A stretch of DNA of 64,000 bases from DASQZJ01 sp035638775 (GTDB lineage: Bacteria; Pseudomonadota; Gammaproteobacteria; UBA5335; SLRW01), in NCBI GenBank assembly GCA_035638775.1, contig DASQZJ010000005.1:1-64000 (forward strand), given 5' to 3'. Both the position numbers and the translations under genes were made by a program. The notes beneath the pieces were generated by a model, which saw only the letters and a list, made by a program, of their open reading frames with translations, did not search any database and was not told the DNA's origin. Each line of letters begins with the position of its first letter. Position 1 is the first letter of the stretch. Positions 35,378 to 44,435 of the stretch are shown here, piece after piece.

Positions 35378-36775
35378 TTATCGGTTCTTTTTCCGCTTTT
35401 CTCCGCCGTCCTCGATCCCGGCGCCGGGAAGTGTCACCGAGACTCGCGCGCCCCCGAGATCCGGCGACCGCTCGACCGACACCTCGCCCCCATACATCAC
35501 CACGATGTCGCCGACCACGGCCAGGCCAATGCCCTGCCCCTGGACGCTCTGGTCCCCGCGCACGCCACGCCGGAGCAGGCGGTCCGCATGGCGCTCGGGA
35601 ATACCGGGCCCATCGTCCTCGACGCTGACCCGGACCCGGCCGCCGCCCGTTCCCCCGCTCCGCCCGGCGGTGATCCGCACCCGGCCTCTCGCCCACTTGC
35701 AGGCGTTGTCGCCAAGGTTCCCGAGCACTTCCAGGAGGTCTCCTTCCTCCCCCAGGAAGGTCAGGCCCTCCGGAACCGCCAGCGTGATGTCCAGCCCCCG
35801 ATCCCGATAGACCTTCCCGAGCGTGCTGCGGATACGCTCGGCGCAGGCTGCGACGTCGACGGCCTTGCCGCCGGCCCGGGTCCCCGAGGCCGCGGCGCGC
35901 TGGAGCTGGTAGTCCACGATCTGCTGGAGCCGGTTGATCTGCTCCCGCAGCCTGCTGCCCAGCTCCGGCGGCATCGCTTCCTCGTTGCAGTGGGAGGTCA
36001 TCACCGCCAGCGGCGTCTTGAGACTGTGTGCCAGATCCTCCAGCGAGTGCCGGTAGCGCTCGAGGTGCGCGTGCTGGCTGCGCACCAGGGCATTCAGGTT
36101 ATCGGCAAGCCGCGCCAGCTCCCGGGGATAACGGCCGGTCAGCTCCGTGTGCCGCCCGGCCTCCATGGCCGCCAGGTCGGACTCGATCCGCCGCAACGGG
36201 CGCAGCCCGAGCCGCAGCACGATCGCCTGGATCGCCAGCAGCAGGCCGGTCAGCACGGCGAAGCCGGTGAACAGGTTGGTGCGGAACTGGGCGAGCTGGC
36301 GGTCGTAGGGCCCCAGGCTCTCCGCCACGTCGAAGATGAACGGGATCTGGTCCCCGGAGCGGGTCTGCCAGACCACGCTGTAGCTCAGGGTGTAAAGCGC
36401 CTTGCCGCGGCTGTCCTCGACCCGCGCGGTGCGCTCGCCGCCGGACGGCACGTGCTTCGGATACGGGATCCGGATGCCTTTCGCCGACGGCGAGCGCCAC
36501 AGCACCGGGCCGCCGGGGAAGCGGATCTGGCCGTAGAGCCCGGAAGCGCGCCGGGACAGGCGCGGATTGGGCATGGTCGACGGCATGCGCAGGTCGCCCA
36601 CCGGGTCGACGTTCGCTGCCGACATCAGTCCGTAGGCGGTCAGCTGCAGGTTGTGCCTGAGCGTCTCTTCGGCCGTGCGCCGGAAGACGTAATCGAGCAC
36701 GCCGCCGGAGAGGGTAAAGAAAAGCACCAGCACCAGGCTGGCGGCCACCAGCATCCTGGCGTTGATCGAACGCAT
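35378..36775 (-). CDS. phoQ: Sensor histidine kinase, PhoQ-like
   Basis: 465 residues. N-terminal transmembrane helix (about 8-28), periplasmic sensor (about 30-165), second helix (about 170-192), HAMP-like linker, HisKA with the phospho-acceptor His in LAHSLKTPLAVM, and a HATPase domain with GNLGDNACKWA, DDGPGIP and GQGIGLAV. The kinase layout matches PhoQ. The strongly acidic patch of the enterobacterial PhoQ sensor (used for magnesium sensing) is not apparent, so the stimulus may differ. Its ATG overlaps the phoP stop by one base. Confidence 0.88.
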   Translation of the reverse strand: MRSINARMLVAASLVLVLFFTLSGGVLDYVFRRTAEETLRHNLQLTAYGLMSAANVDPVGDLRMPSTMPNPRLSRRASGLYGQIRFPGGPVLWRSPSAKGIRIPYPKHVPSGGERTARVEDSRGKALYTLSYSVVWQTRSGDQIPFIFDVAESLGPYDRQLAQFRTNLFTGFAVLTGLLLAIQAIVLRLGLRPLRRIESDLAAMEAGRHTELTGRYPRELARLADNLNALVRSQHAHLERYRHSLEDLAHSLKTPLAVMTSHCNEEAMPPELGSRLREQINRLQQIVDYQLQRAAASGTRAGGKAVDVAACAERIRSTLGKVYRDRGLDITLAVPEGLTFLGEEGDLLEVLGNLGDNACKWARGRVRITAGRSGGTGGGRVRVSVEDDGPGIPERHADRLLRRGVRGDQSVQGQGIGLAVVGDIVVMYGGEVSVERSPDLGGARVSVTLPGAGIEDGGEKRKKNR

Positions 36776-37452
36776 CAGCGCTCGCCGGCGGAGAACCGGT
36801 AGCCACGGCCGCGCAGCGTCTCCAGCGGCTGTCTGCTGCCGTCGGGGTCGAGCTTGCGGCGCACCCGGCCGATCAGCACTTCGATCACGTTGCTGTCGCG
36901 GTCGTCGTCGTCCGGGTACAGGTGCTCGCTGAGCTCGGTCTTGGAGACCACCTGGCCGGCATGCAGCATCAGGTACTCTATGATCCGGTATTCGTACGCC
37001 GTGAGATTGACGGGTTGCCCTCCGACCGTGACCCTCTGCGCCGCCGTATCCAGCCGGATGTCACCGCACTCCAGCACCGGGGAGGCCCACCCGGCGGCGC
37101 GCCGCAGCAGCGCGTTGACCCGTGCCGCGAGCTCCTCCGGCTGGAACGGCTTGACCAGGTAGTCGTCAGCGCCCGCCTCCAGCCCGGCGACCTTGTCCTG
37201 CCAGCGCCCGCGGGCCGTCAGGATCAGCACGGGGAAATCCCGCCGCCGTTCGCGCCAGGTGCGGATTACGTCCATCCCGCTCGCGTCCGGCAGGCCCAGA
37301 TCGACAACCGCCACGTCCACGGGGTATTCCTCGCCCAGGAAGACCGCCTCCTCGGCCTCGCCGGTACTGTCGACCACGAAGCCGGCGGTGCGGAACTGCT
37401 CCGCGAGGCTCTCGCGCAGGTTGGCCTCATCCTCGACGATCAGCAGGCGCAT
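36775..37452 (-). CDS. phoP: OmpR-family response regulator, PhoP-like
   Basis: 225 residues from the ATG at 37452; the longer open frame upstream is not supported. Receiver domain with DE at 8-9, phospho-acceptor Asp51 in VVDLGLPDASGM and Lys in YLVKPFQPEEL. Winged helix at about 125-222 with LTAYEYRIIEYLM, SKTELSEHLY, DSNVIEVLIGRVRRKL and the RGRGYRF wing. The acidic stretch YPDDDDRDSN is PhoP-like. Partner of the downstream kinase, and the two overlap, so one transcript. Confidence 0.9.
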   Translation of the reverse strand: MRLLIVEDEANLRESLAEQFRTAGFVVDSTGEAEEAVFLGEEYPVDVAVVDLGLPDASGMDVIRTWRERRRDFPVLILTARGRWQDKVAGLEAGADDYLVKPFQPEELAARVNALLRRAAGWASPVLECGDIRLDTAAQRVTVGGQPVNLTAYEYRIIEYLMLHAGQVVSKTELSEHLYPDDDDRDSNVIEVLIGRVRRKLDPDGSRQPLETLRGRGYRFSAGER

Positions 37453-37556
37453 GCTTTCCCTCCGGACCACGCGGCCGCGGGCCTCGTCCGCAGCGTCCCA
37501 ATCGTTCCACTCCAGTCCCGCCGGAGCAAGCATAACGCCCGTCGCTGAACCCGTGG

Positions 37557-38285
37557 TTAACCGCCGGAGACGCCGCGCGACATCGTCGCCCGCAGCCACG
37601 TCTCGGCGATCCCGGCCCAGAGCGCGGCCCGCCGCCCCAGCAGTACCCCCACGTGCCCGGCGCCCTCGGCGACCACCAGGTCGGCACGGCAACGCTCGCG
37701 CAGCGCCGAAATCGCCGCCCGGGAAACCTCGCGGTCCGGTGTGCCGTAAAACAACAGCGCGGGACACGCGGGCGTGGCGCAGGCTACGCCGCCGCGCACC
37801 CGCTCGAGCACCGCGCCGGATTCGTCCCGCCACTGCCCCAGCGCGCGTGTGACCGCCGCCTCGTCGGCATCGGGCATGCTCCGCCGGGTGCCCTGGCGGG
37901 TCGCCTCCCGTGACCAGCGGACAACCGCGGGCAGCCGCTGACCGCCGCGGGATCCCGGGCGGCCCGGCGTGCCTTCGGGCGACACCGGATTGACCAGGCA
38001 CAGCGCTGCCGCCGACACTTCGCCGGCGACCGCCAGAGCCATCAGTCCGCCAAGGCTGGCGCCCGCCAGCGCCACCGGGCCGTGGTCGCCCGCCCCCGTC
38101 GCAGCGGCACGCACCCGGTCCAGGTAGTCCTCGAAACGAAGTGCCGCGAGGTCACGGCCGTCACCCTGGAGATCCACCGCCTCGCAGCACCAGCCGGAGG
38201 CCCGGAACACGGGCAGCCAGGCTTCCCACTCCCATGGCCCGCCGCCCGCGCCATGGACGAACACGACCTTCCCCGCGGCGCTCAC
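37557..38285 (-). CDS. Alpha/beta hydrolase
   Basis: 242 residues. Starts with FVHGAGGGPWEWEAWLP (HGxGG oxyanion motif). Nucleophile Ser in GASLGG (about residue 95), and catalytic His in GAGHVG near the C-terminus, with an Asp candidate in GTPDREVS. Substrate unknown; esterase or thioesterase are both possible. Its start overlaps the mazG stop by four bases (ATGA), so it is translationally coupled to mazG and lies upstream of phoP. Confidence 0.8.
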   Translation of the reverse strand: MSAAGKVVFVHGAGGGPWEWEAWLPVFRASGWCCEAVDLQGDGRDLAALRFEDYLDRVRAAATGAGDHGPVALAGASLGGLMALAVAGEVSAAALCLVNPVSPEGTPGRPGSRGGQRLPAVVRWSREATRQGTRRSMPDADEAAVTRALGQWRDESGAVLERVRGGVACATPACPALLFYGTPDREVSRAAISALRERCRADLVVAEGAGHVGVLLGRRAALWAGIAETWLRATMSRGVSGG

Positions 38286-39118
38286 TGTCGACCGTCGTCC
38301 TCCGCCGACCCGGGCTCCTCGCCGTCGCCGCCCTTCGCCTGGCGCCAGTACCGCTCCATCTCGTCGCGATGCTCCCGCGCCGGGCGCAGCCCGCGCTCGC
38401 GCAACAGGGCCTCGACGTGCCGGAAACGGCGCTCGAACTTGCGAGTGGCCCGCCGCAGCGCGGCCTCGGGATCGATCTCGAGGTGCCGGGACAGGTTGGT
38501 AAGCGAAAACAGCAGGTCGCCCAGCTCTTCCTCGACCTCGTCGACGTCGGGCGTCTGTTCCAGCGCCTCCTTGAGCTCCAGCAACTCCTCCTCGACCTTG
38601 TCCAGCGCGCCCTCGGCGTCGTCCCAGTCGAACCCGACGCGGCCCGCGCGGCGCCCGACCTTCGCGGCCCGGCTCAGGGCCGGCAGTGCCGCCGGCACCC
38701 CGTCCAGCTCGCTCGCCCCGGCACCCGAATCGCGCACGCGCTCCTGCGCCTTGATGTGCTCCCAGGAGCGCCGCTGCTCGCCGGCGTCCGCGACCCGGGC
38801 GTCGCCGAACACGTGGGGATGGCGCCGCACCAGCTTGCCCGTCAGCGCGGCGACCACCGCGTCGAAGTCGAACAGCGACAGCTCCTCGGCCAGGCGGGAA
38901 AGGAACAGCACCTGGAACAGCAGGTCGCCGAGCTCGTCCCGCAGGTGCCTCAGGTCCCCCGACTCCACCGCGTCGGCGACCTCGTAGGCCTCCTCCAGGG
39001 TATGCGGCACGATGCTGCGGAAATCCTGCGCCAGGTCCCAGGGGCAGCCCTCCTCCGGATCCCGCAGGCGGGCCATGATTGCGAGCAGCGAGCCGATGCC
39101 CCGTCCGCCGGCACTCAT
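38282..39118 (-). CDS. mazG: Nucleoside triphosphate pyrophosphohydrolase
   Basis: 278 residues. Hydrolyses NTPs to NMPs and pyrophosphate, with a role in lowering (p)ppGpp-linked growth arrest and in nucleotide cleansing. Two MazG repeats: EEGCPWDLAQDFRSIVPHTL, EEAYEVADAVE and ELGDLLFQVLFLS in the first, VEEELLELKEALE and EEELGDLLFSLTNL in the second, containing the ExxE-x(12-28)-ExxD metal-binding pattern. Start overlaps the Nudix gene stop (ATGA). Confidence 0.95.
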   Translation of the reverse strand: MSAGGRGIGSLLAIMARLRDPEEGCPWDLAQDFRSIVPHTLEEAYEVADAVESGDLRHLRDELGDLLFQVLFLSRLAEELSLFDFDAVVAALTGKLVRRHPHVFGDARVADAGEQRRSWEHIKAQERVRDSGAGASELDGVPAALPALSRAAKVGRRAGRVGFDWDDAEGALDKVEEELLELKEALEQTPDVDEVEEELGDLLFSLTNLSRHLEIDPEAALRRATRKFERRFRHVEALLRERGLRPAREHRDEMERYWRQAKGGDGEEPGSAEDDGRQ

Positions 39119-39729
39119 GCGCGGAGCTTCTCGTACAGGTTCACCAGCATGCCCGCCGTGGCGCCCCAGATCACCCGACCGCGGTACTCGATCACGTAGT
39201 AACGCAGCCGCCGCCCGTCGCGCTCCGCCTGGCGAACCTGGTGGTTGCCGGAATCCAGCACGTACTCCAGGGGCACCTCGAACACGTCCGCCACCTCGAT
39301 CTCGTCGACACGCAGCGTGAAGTCCGGACGCACGAAGCCGACCACCGGGGTGACGCAGAACCCTGTCACCGTGACGTAGGGGTCGAGATAACCGGTCACG
39401 CGCACGAAGCCCGCGTCGATGCCGATCTCCTCCCGCGTCTCCCGCAGCGCCGTCGCCACCGCGTCACGGTCGCCGGGCTCGGCGCGGCCGCCGGGGAAGC
39501 TCACCTGCCCCGCGTGCTGGCGCAGGTGATCGGTGCGCCGGGTCAGCAGCACCTGCAGCCCTTGCCCGCGTTCCACCAGCGGCACCAGCACCGCGGCGGG
39601 GCGAAGCCGCTCCGGGGACACCGGCAGCCGATCCAGCGAAACGTTCAGGTCGCCCGTGTACGCCGACAGCTCTTGCGGCGGCGGCGCCTCGCGCGTGCCG
39701 GCGAGCCGCCGGCGGATCCGTTCCTGCAT
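39115..39729 (-). CDS. CoA pyrophosphatase-type Nudix hydrolase
   Basis: 204 residues from the ATG at 39729. Nudix box GGRAEPGDRDAVATALRETR followed by EEIG, complete (G-x5-E-x7-RE-x2-EE-x-G). The NuCoA signature LLTRRTDHLRQHAGQVSFPG is directly upstream and marks the CoA/acyl-CoA pyrophosphatase subfamily (E. coli NudL/YeaB). It would cleave CoA derivatives to acyl-phosphopantetheine and 3',5'-ADP. It is the second gene of the fumC-Nudix-mazG-hydrolase-phoPQ minus-strand series. Confidence 0.9.
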   Translation of the reverse strand: MQERIRRRLAGTREAPPPQELSAYTGDLNVSLDRLPVSPERLRPAAVLVPLVERGQGLQVLLTRRTDHLRQHAGQVSFPGGRAEPGDRDAVATALRETREEIGIDAGFVRVTGYLDPYVTVTGFCVTPVVGFVRPDFTLRVDEIEVADVFEVPLEYVLDSGNHQVRQAERDGRRLRYYVIEYRGRVIWGATAGMLVNLYEKLRA

Positions 39730-39749
39730 TCGCTGCCTGCCTTCGCGGG

Positions 39750-41141
39750 CTACCTGCCCACGATCCCGCCGCGGGTGATGGCGGCGGGGTCCAGCAGGCG
39801 CGCCAGCTCGTCCTCGTCGAGGTCGGTCATTTCCCGCGCCACCTCGATCACCGGTCGGCCCTGCTGGTACGCGGTCTTGGCGATCTTTGCCCCCTGGTCG
39901 TAGCCGATCACCGAATTCAGTGCGGTCACCAGGATCGGATTGCGGCCGAGCGCCTCGCCGATGCGATCCTCGTTGACCGTGAACCCGGCGATCGCCTTGT
40001 CGGCCAGCAGCGGCATGACGCCCGAGAGGATCTCGAGGCTCTGCAGCAGGTTGAACGTGACCAGCGGCAGCATCACGTTGAGCTGGAAGTTGCCCGACTG
40101 GGCCGCCACCGTGATGGTCGCGTCGTTGCCGATGACCTGGGCCGCCACCTGCGTCACCGATTCCGGGATCACCGGGTTGACCTTGCCCGGCATGATGCTG
40201 CTCCCCGGCTGCAGGGCCGGCAGCGCGATCTCGCCCAGGCCGGCCAGCGGCCCGCTGTTCATCCAGCGCAGGTCGTTGGCGATCTTCATCAGGCTCGCCG
40301 CCAGCACCTTGAGCTGTCCCGAAAGCTCGAGCGCGGTGTCCTGGCTGCTCAGGGACTCGAAATGATCGTCGCAGCGACGGAACGCGATGCCGGTACGCCG
40401 CTCCAGGACCTGCGCCACCCCGTCGGCGAAGTCGGGATGGGCATTGATCCCGGTACCCACGGCGGTGCCGCCCTGGGCGAGCTGGTGCAGGCGCGGCAGG
40501 GTTCCCTCGATCCGTTCCCGGGCGTGGCCGATCTGGCTGGCCCAGCCGCCCATCTCCTGCGAAAAGCGCACCGGCATGGCATCCATCAGGTGGGTTCGGC
40601 CCGTCTTCGTGACCCCGTCCAGGCTGTGCGCCTTCTGCTGGATCGCCTGCTGCAGCCTCTCCAGCGCCGGCAGCAGTTTCTCCTTCACCGCCAGGCTCGC
40701 GCTGACATGGACCGCCGTGGGCACCACGTCGTTGCTGCTCTGCCCCATGTTGACGTGATCGTTCGGATGCACCGGCGAGCCCAGCCGCCCGGACGCCACG
40801 TGGGCAATCACCTCGTTGGCGTTCATGTTGCTGCTGGTGCCCGAGCCGGTCTGGAACACGTCGATCGGAAAATGCGCGTCGTAGCGGCCCTCGGCCACCT
40901 GCTCGGCTGCCTCGATCACCGCCGCGGCCACGTCCTCGTCGAGCAGGCCCAGCTTGCGGTTGGTTTCCGCCGCGCTGGCCTTGATCAGGCCCAGGGCACG
41001 GATGAACTGCCGCGGCATCCGCAGGCCGCTGACCGGGAAATTCTCCACCGCGCGCTGCGTCTGGGCACCCCACAGGGCGTCCGCCGGCACCTGGAGCTCA
41101 CCCATGCTGTCGTGCTCGACGCGAAATTCCTGCTTACTCAT
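39750..41141 (-). CDS. fumC: Fumarase class II
   Basis: 463 residues from the ATG at 41141. Reversible hydration of fumarate to malate in the TCA cycle, iron-independent. Motifs: SSNMNANEVIAH, HPNDHVNMGQSSNDVVPTA, TGRTHLMDAMP, and the signature GSSIMPGKVNPVIPE. All expected active-site residues are visible. Divergent from purB across 257 bp; both belong to the fumarase/aspartase superfamily. Confidence 0.96.
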   Translation of the reverse strand: MSKQEFRVEHDSMGELQVPADALWGAQTQRAVENFPVSGLRMPRQFIRALGLIKASAAETNRKLGLLDEDVAAAVIEAAEQVAEGRYDAHFPIDVFQTGSGTSSNMNANEVIAHVASGRLGSPVHPNDHVNMGQSSNDVVPTAVHVSASLAVKEKLLPALERLQQAIQQKAHSLDGVTKTGRTHLMDAMPVRFSQEMGGWASQIGHARERIEGTLPRLHQLAQGGTAVGTGINAHPDFADGVAQVLERRTGIAFRRCDDHFESLSSQDTALELSGQLKVLAASLMKIANDLRWMNSGPLAGLGEIALPALQPGSSIMPGKVNPVIPESVTQVAAQVIGNDATITVAAQSGNFQLNVMLPLVTFNLLQSLEILSGVMPLLADKAIAGFTVNEDRIGEALGRNPILVTALNSVIGYDQGAKIAKTAYQQGRPVIEVAREMTDLDEDELARLLDPAAITRGGIVGR

Positions 41142-41398
41142 TTCCACCTCTCAACGGGACGGGACCGGGGAGCGCCGGACGGCTCCGGTTGCCGGGCGCG
41201 GGATCGGGCCGCGGATCGTGGGCTGTCCCGACCGACGGCTCGCCGTTGAATGCCGGGCCATTGCACGGCAGGCCGGGGATGCCACGCCCCGCGCGCCGCT
41301 GCTGCCGGCCCGCGGGGCTCCGCAGCGGCCGCGGGACGCCGGCGCGCCGGGGTTTCATGTATCATGCGCCAGTCTACCATTTCGTCACGGGAGCCGGC

Positions 41399-42766
41399 AT
41401 GGAACTGTCTTCCCTCACAGCCATTTCGCCCATCGACGGGCGGTACGCCGACAAGACCTTCGACCTGCGCGAGATCTTCAGCGAGTTCGGGCTGATGCGC
41501 TATCGGGTCATCGTCGAGGTCCGGTGGCTGGAGACCCTGGCGGCCCATCCGGAGATCACCGAGGTGCCCCCGCTGAGCAGTGACGCGGTCGCGGCCCTGG
41601 AGCGGATCGTGGAACGCTTCGGCTTCGAGGATGGCCAGCGGATCAAGGCGATCGAGAGCACCACCAATCACGACGTCAAGGCGATCGAGTACTACCTCAA
41701 GGAACAGATCGCGGGCAACGCCGAGCTCGAGGCGGTCAGTGAGTTCATCCACTTCGCCTGCACCTCGGAGGACATCAACAACCTGGCCTACGCCATGATG
41801 CTGGCGGATGCGCGCAGCCGCGCGCTGCTGCCGCGCTACGACAACATCATCGCGGCCGTCAACGAGCTCGCGGCGCGCTATGCCGACCTGCCGATGCTGT
41901 CCCGCACCCACGGCCAGCCCGCCTCGCCCACCACCCTGGGCAAGGAGATGGCCAACGTCGTGGCCCGCCTGCGGCGTCAGCGCGAGCAGCTCGCGGCAGT
42001 GACCGTGTTCGGCAAGATCAACGGCGCGGTCGGCAACTTCAACGCTCACGTGGTGGCCTACCCGGAGGTCGACTGGCCGCGCCTCGCGGAATCCTTCGTC
42101 ACCTCCCTGGGGCTGAGCTTCAATCCCTTCACCACGCAGATCGAGCCGCACGACTACATGTCGGAATACTTCGCCGTCGTGGCGCGCTTCAACACCATCC
42201 TGATCGACTTCTGCCGCGACGTCTGGGGCTACATCTCTCTCGGCTACTTCCGCCAGCGACCGGTGGAGGACGAGGTGGGCTCGTCGACCATGCCGCACAA
42301 GGTCAATCCTATCGACTTCGAAAACGCGGAAGGCAACCTGGGACTGGCCAACGCGCTGCTGCAGCACCTGGCGTTCAAGCTGCCGGTCTCCCGCTGGCAG
42401 CGCGACCTCACGGACTCCACCGTCCTGCGCAACCTCGGCGCCGGGATCGCGCATTCCTGCATCGCCTATCACTCGGTGCTGCGGGGAACCGACAAGCTGG
42501 AGGCCGACGCCGCGCGCCTGCAGGCCGACCTGGAAGCCAACTGGGAAGTGCTGGCCGAGCCGATCCAGACGGTGATGCGCCGTTACGCCATCGAGAAGCC
42601 CTACGAGAAGCTCAAGAAGCTGACCCGCGGCCAGCGGGTGGACCGCGACACGCTGCACGCCTTCATCCGCGATCTCGAGATCCCCGAGGAGGCGCGCCGG
42701 CGCCTGCTGGACCTCACGCCGGCGCGCTACACCGGCAACGCCGCGGAGCAGGCCCGTCGCGCCTGA
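41399..42766 (+). CDS. purB: Adenylosuccinate lyase
   Basis: 455 residues from the ATG at 41399; the upstream in-frame extension to 41189 runs into the divergent promoter region and is rejected. Cleaves SAICAR to AICAR and adenylosuccinate to AMP, in both halves of purine synthesis. Superfamily signature SSTMPHKVNPIDFENAEGN, the catalytic His in LSRTHGQPASPTTLGKEM and STTNHDVKAIEYYLKE match the E. coli-type PurB (456 residues). Followed after 6 bp by the ribosomal oxygenase gene, probably one transcript. Confidence 0.96.
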   Translation: MELSSLTAISPIDGRYADKTFDLREIFSEFGLMRYRVIVEVRWLETLAAHPEITEVPPLSSDAVAALERIVERFGFEDGQRIKAIESTTNHDVKAIEYYLKEQIAGNAELEAVSEFIHFACTSEDINNLAYAMMLADARSRALLPRYDNIIAAVNELAARYADLPMLSRTHGQPASPTTLGKEMANVVARLRRQREQLAAVTVFGKINGAVGNFNAHVVAYPEVDWPRLAESFVTSLGLSFNPFTTQIEPHDYMSEYFAVVARFNTILIDFCRDVWGYISLGYFRQRPVEDEVGSSTMPHKVNPIDFENAEGNLGLANALLQHLAFKLPVSRWQRDLTDSTVLRNLGAGIAHSCIAYHSVLRGTDKLEADAARLQADLEANWEVLAEPIQTVMRRYAIEKPYEKLKKLTRGQRVDRDTLHAFIRDLEIPEEARRRLLDLTPARYTGNAAEQARRA

Positions 42767-42772
42767 GCACCG

Positions 42773-43963
42773 ATGTCCCGGCCGCGTTCGTGGAACCACC
42801 TGCTCGGGGGCCTTGATGCGCCGGCCTTCCTGCGCGAGCACTGGCAGAAGCGGCCACTGCTGGTGCGCGGGGCCCTGCCGGACCCGGAACCGCCCCTGAC
42901 CGCCGAGGAGCTGGCCGGCCTGGCCTGCGAGGAGGAGGTCGAGTCCCGGCTGGTGCTGCACCCCGATGTCGACACCTGGGAGCTGCGCCACGGCCCGATC
43001 CCCGAGGAGGACTTTCCCCGCCTGCCGGAGCGCGACTGGACGCTGCTGGTGCAGGACGTGGACAAGTGGGTGCCGGAAGCCGCCGCCCTGCTCGAGCGGT
43101 TTCGCTTCCTGCCCTCCTGGCGCCGGGACGATGTCATGCTCAGCTACGCCGCGCCGGGCGGCGGTGTGGGCCCCCACTGGGACGACTACGACGTATTCCT
43201 GGTGCAGCTGCAGGGCCGGCGCCGCTGGCGGATCGCGCATCGCTTCGACCGCGAGGCCCTGGTGCCGGACTGCGACCTGCGCATCCTGTCCCGTCTCGAG
43301 CCCGAGCGGGAGTGGATCCTCGAGCCCGGCGACATGCTCTACCTGCCCCCGGGCGTGGCCCACGAGGGTACCGCGGTCGACGCCTGCCTGACCGCCTCGG
43401 TGGGGTTCCGGGCCGCCTCGGCGGCGGAGATGCTCACGGACCTCGCCGGACTGCTGGCGCAGCGCTCCGGCGCCGGACAACGCTTCGCCGATCCCTGGCG
43501 TGGCGATGCTTCGGCTGATCCGGGCCTGATCGACGACCGCAGTCTGGAGACGGTACGGCGCCTGCTGCAGCAGGCATGGGCGATGGCGCCGGGCGAACTC
43601 GAGACGTGGTTCGGCCGGTTCATCACCGAGCCCAAGCCATGGCTGCAGCCGGAGCCGCCGGCCCCCTTGACGCGGGAGGCATTCGCCCGACTGCTCGCCG
43701 CGGACGTTCCGCTGGCCCTGCATCCGGCGTCGCGCCTGGCCCACGCCGAGGTCGCCGCCGGTCGCCACGTACTGTTTGCCGACGGCCGGGCACACCGGCT
43801 TCCGCCGGCCCTGGTGCCCCTCGCCCGCCGGATCTGCGAGCTTTGCGGGGCGGTCCCGGCTTCGCACCTCGAGGCGTCCGGAGACGCCGCCCGCACCCTC
43901 CTCCATGCGCTTTACCTGCAGGGTACGCTGCTCGCCGGGAACGAAGCCGCCCATGAGCGATGA
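42773..43963 (+). CDS. roxA: Ribosomal protein uL16 arginine hydroxylase (YcfD/RoxA, JmjC type)
   Basis: 396 residues. 2-oxoglutarate/Fe(II)-dependent oxygenase that hydroxylates an arginine of ribosomal protein uL16. The cupin domain has metal ligands HWD (GPHWDDYDVFLVQLQGRRRW, about residues 134-136) and the distal His in LPPGVAHEG. The N-terminal WNHLLGGLDAPAFLREHWQK and the C-terminal winged-helix part match YcfD. The purB-ycfD adjacency is conserved in several Gammaproteobacteria. It overlaps the next GNAT gene by 11 bp. Confidence 0.92.
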   Translation: MSRPRSWNHLLGGLDAPAFLREHWQKRPLLVRGALPDPEPPLTAEELAGLACEEEVESRLVLHPDVDTWELRHGPIPEEDFPRLPERDWTLLVQDVDKWVPEAAALLERFRFLPSWRRDDVMLSYAAPGGGVGPHWDDYDVFLVQLQGRRRWRIAHRFDREALVPDCDLRILSRLEPEREWILEPGDMLYLPPGVAHEGTAVDACLTASVGFRAASAAEMLTDLAGLLAQRSGAGQRFADPWRGDASADPGLIDDRSLETVRRLLQQAWAMAPGELETWFGRFITEPKPWLQPEPPAPLTREAFARLLAADVPLALHPASRLAHAEVAAGRHVLFADGRAHRLPPALVPLARRICELCGAVPASHLEASGDAARTLLHALYLQGTLLAGNEAAHER

Positions 43964-44387
43964 ACGCCGGCACGCAATCGTGGTGCCATGGGATGGTTTC
44001 TCCGGGGCCATCGCGGCGATCCGCGAACGGGTTTTCGTCCGCGAGCAGGGCGTGCCGCCGGAGCTTGAATGGGACGGCGAGGATGCCGGCGCGATCCACG
44101 TGCTCGCGTTCGCCGGCGACGGCAGCGCGGTCGGTACCGGCCGCATGCTGGCCACCGGCCAGATCGGACGCATGGCGGTGCTGCCCGGCCATCGCCGGTC
44201 CGGGATCGGGGGCGAGATCCTGGAGATGCTGATCGCCGAGGGGCACCGGCGCGGCATGCCGGCGCCGTTCCTGCACGCCCAGACCCACGCACTGGACTTC
44301 TACCGCGGGCACGGGTTCCACCCGGAGGGCGGGGTATTCATGGATGCCGGCATTCCGCACCGCCTGATGCGGCGCGCCGGCGACTGA
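43953..44387 (+). CDS. GNAT-family N-acetyltransferase
   Basis: 144 residues from the ATG at 43953, overlapping the ycfD end. GNAT fold with VFVREQGVPPELEWDGED in the N-terminal part, the acetyl-CoA loop in MAVLPGHRRSGIGGEIL (Q/RxxGxG form) and YRGHGFHPEGGVFMDAGIPH near the C-terminus. The VFxxEQxVP motif places it with the ElaA/YjcF-like acyltransferases, whose substrate is not known. Translational coupling to the ribosomal oxygenase gene suggests a shared role. Confidence 0.85.
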   Translation: MSDERRHAIVVPWDGFSGAIAAIRERVFVREQGVPPELEWDGEDAGAIHVLAFAGDGSAVGTGRMLATGQIGRMAVLPGHRRSGIGGEILEMLIAEGHRRGMPAPFLHAQTHALDFYRGHGFHPEGGVFMDAGIPHRLMRRAGD

Positions 44388-44435
44388 TCCGGCTATACTT
44401 GCGCCAGGGCTTGGTGGCCGACCGGGAGACCGGGG

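Noticed and set aside
31344..35810. Very long open frame on the plus strand opposite hrpA (1488 codons)
   Set aside because: It is a codon-bias mirror of hrpA on high-GC DNA, is rich in Arg/Pro/Leu/Gln/His without domain motifs, and has no ribosome site. HrpA on the minus strand has all helicase motifs.
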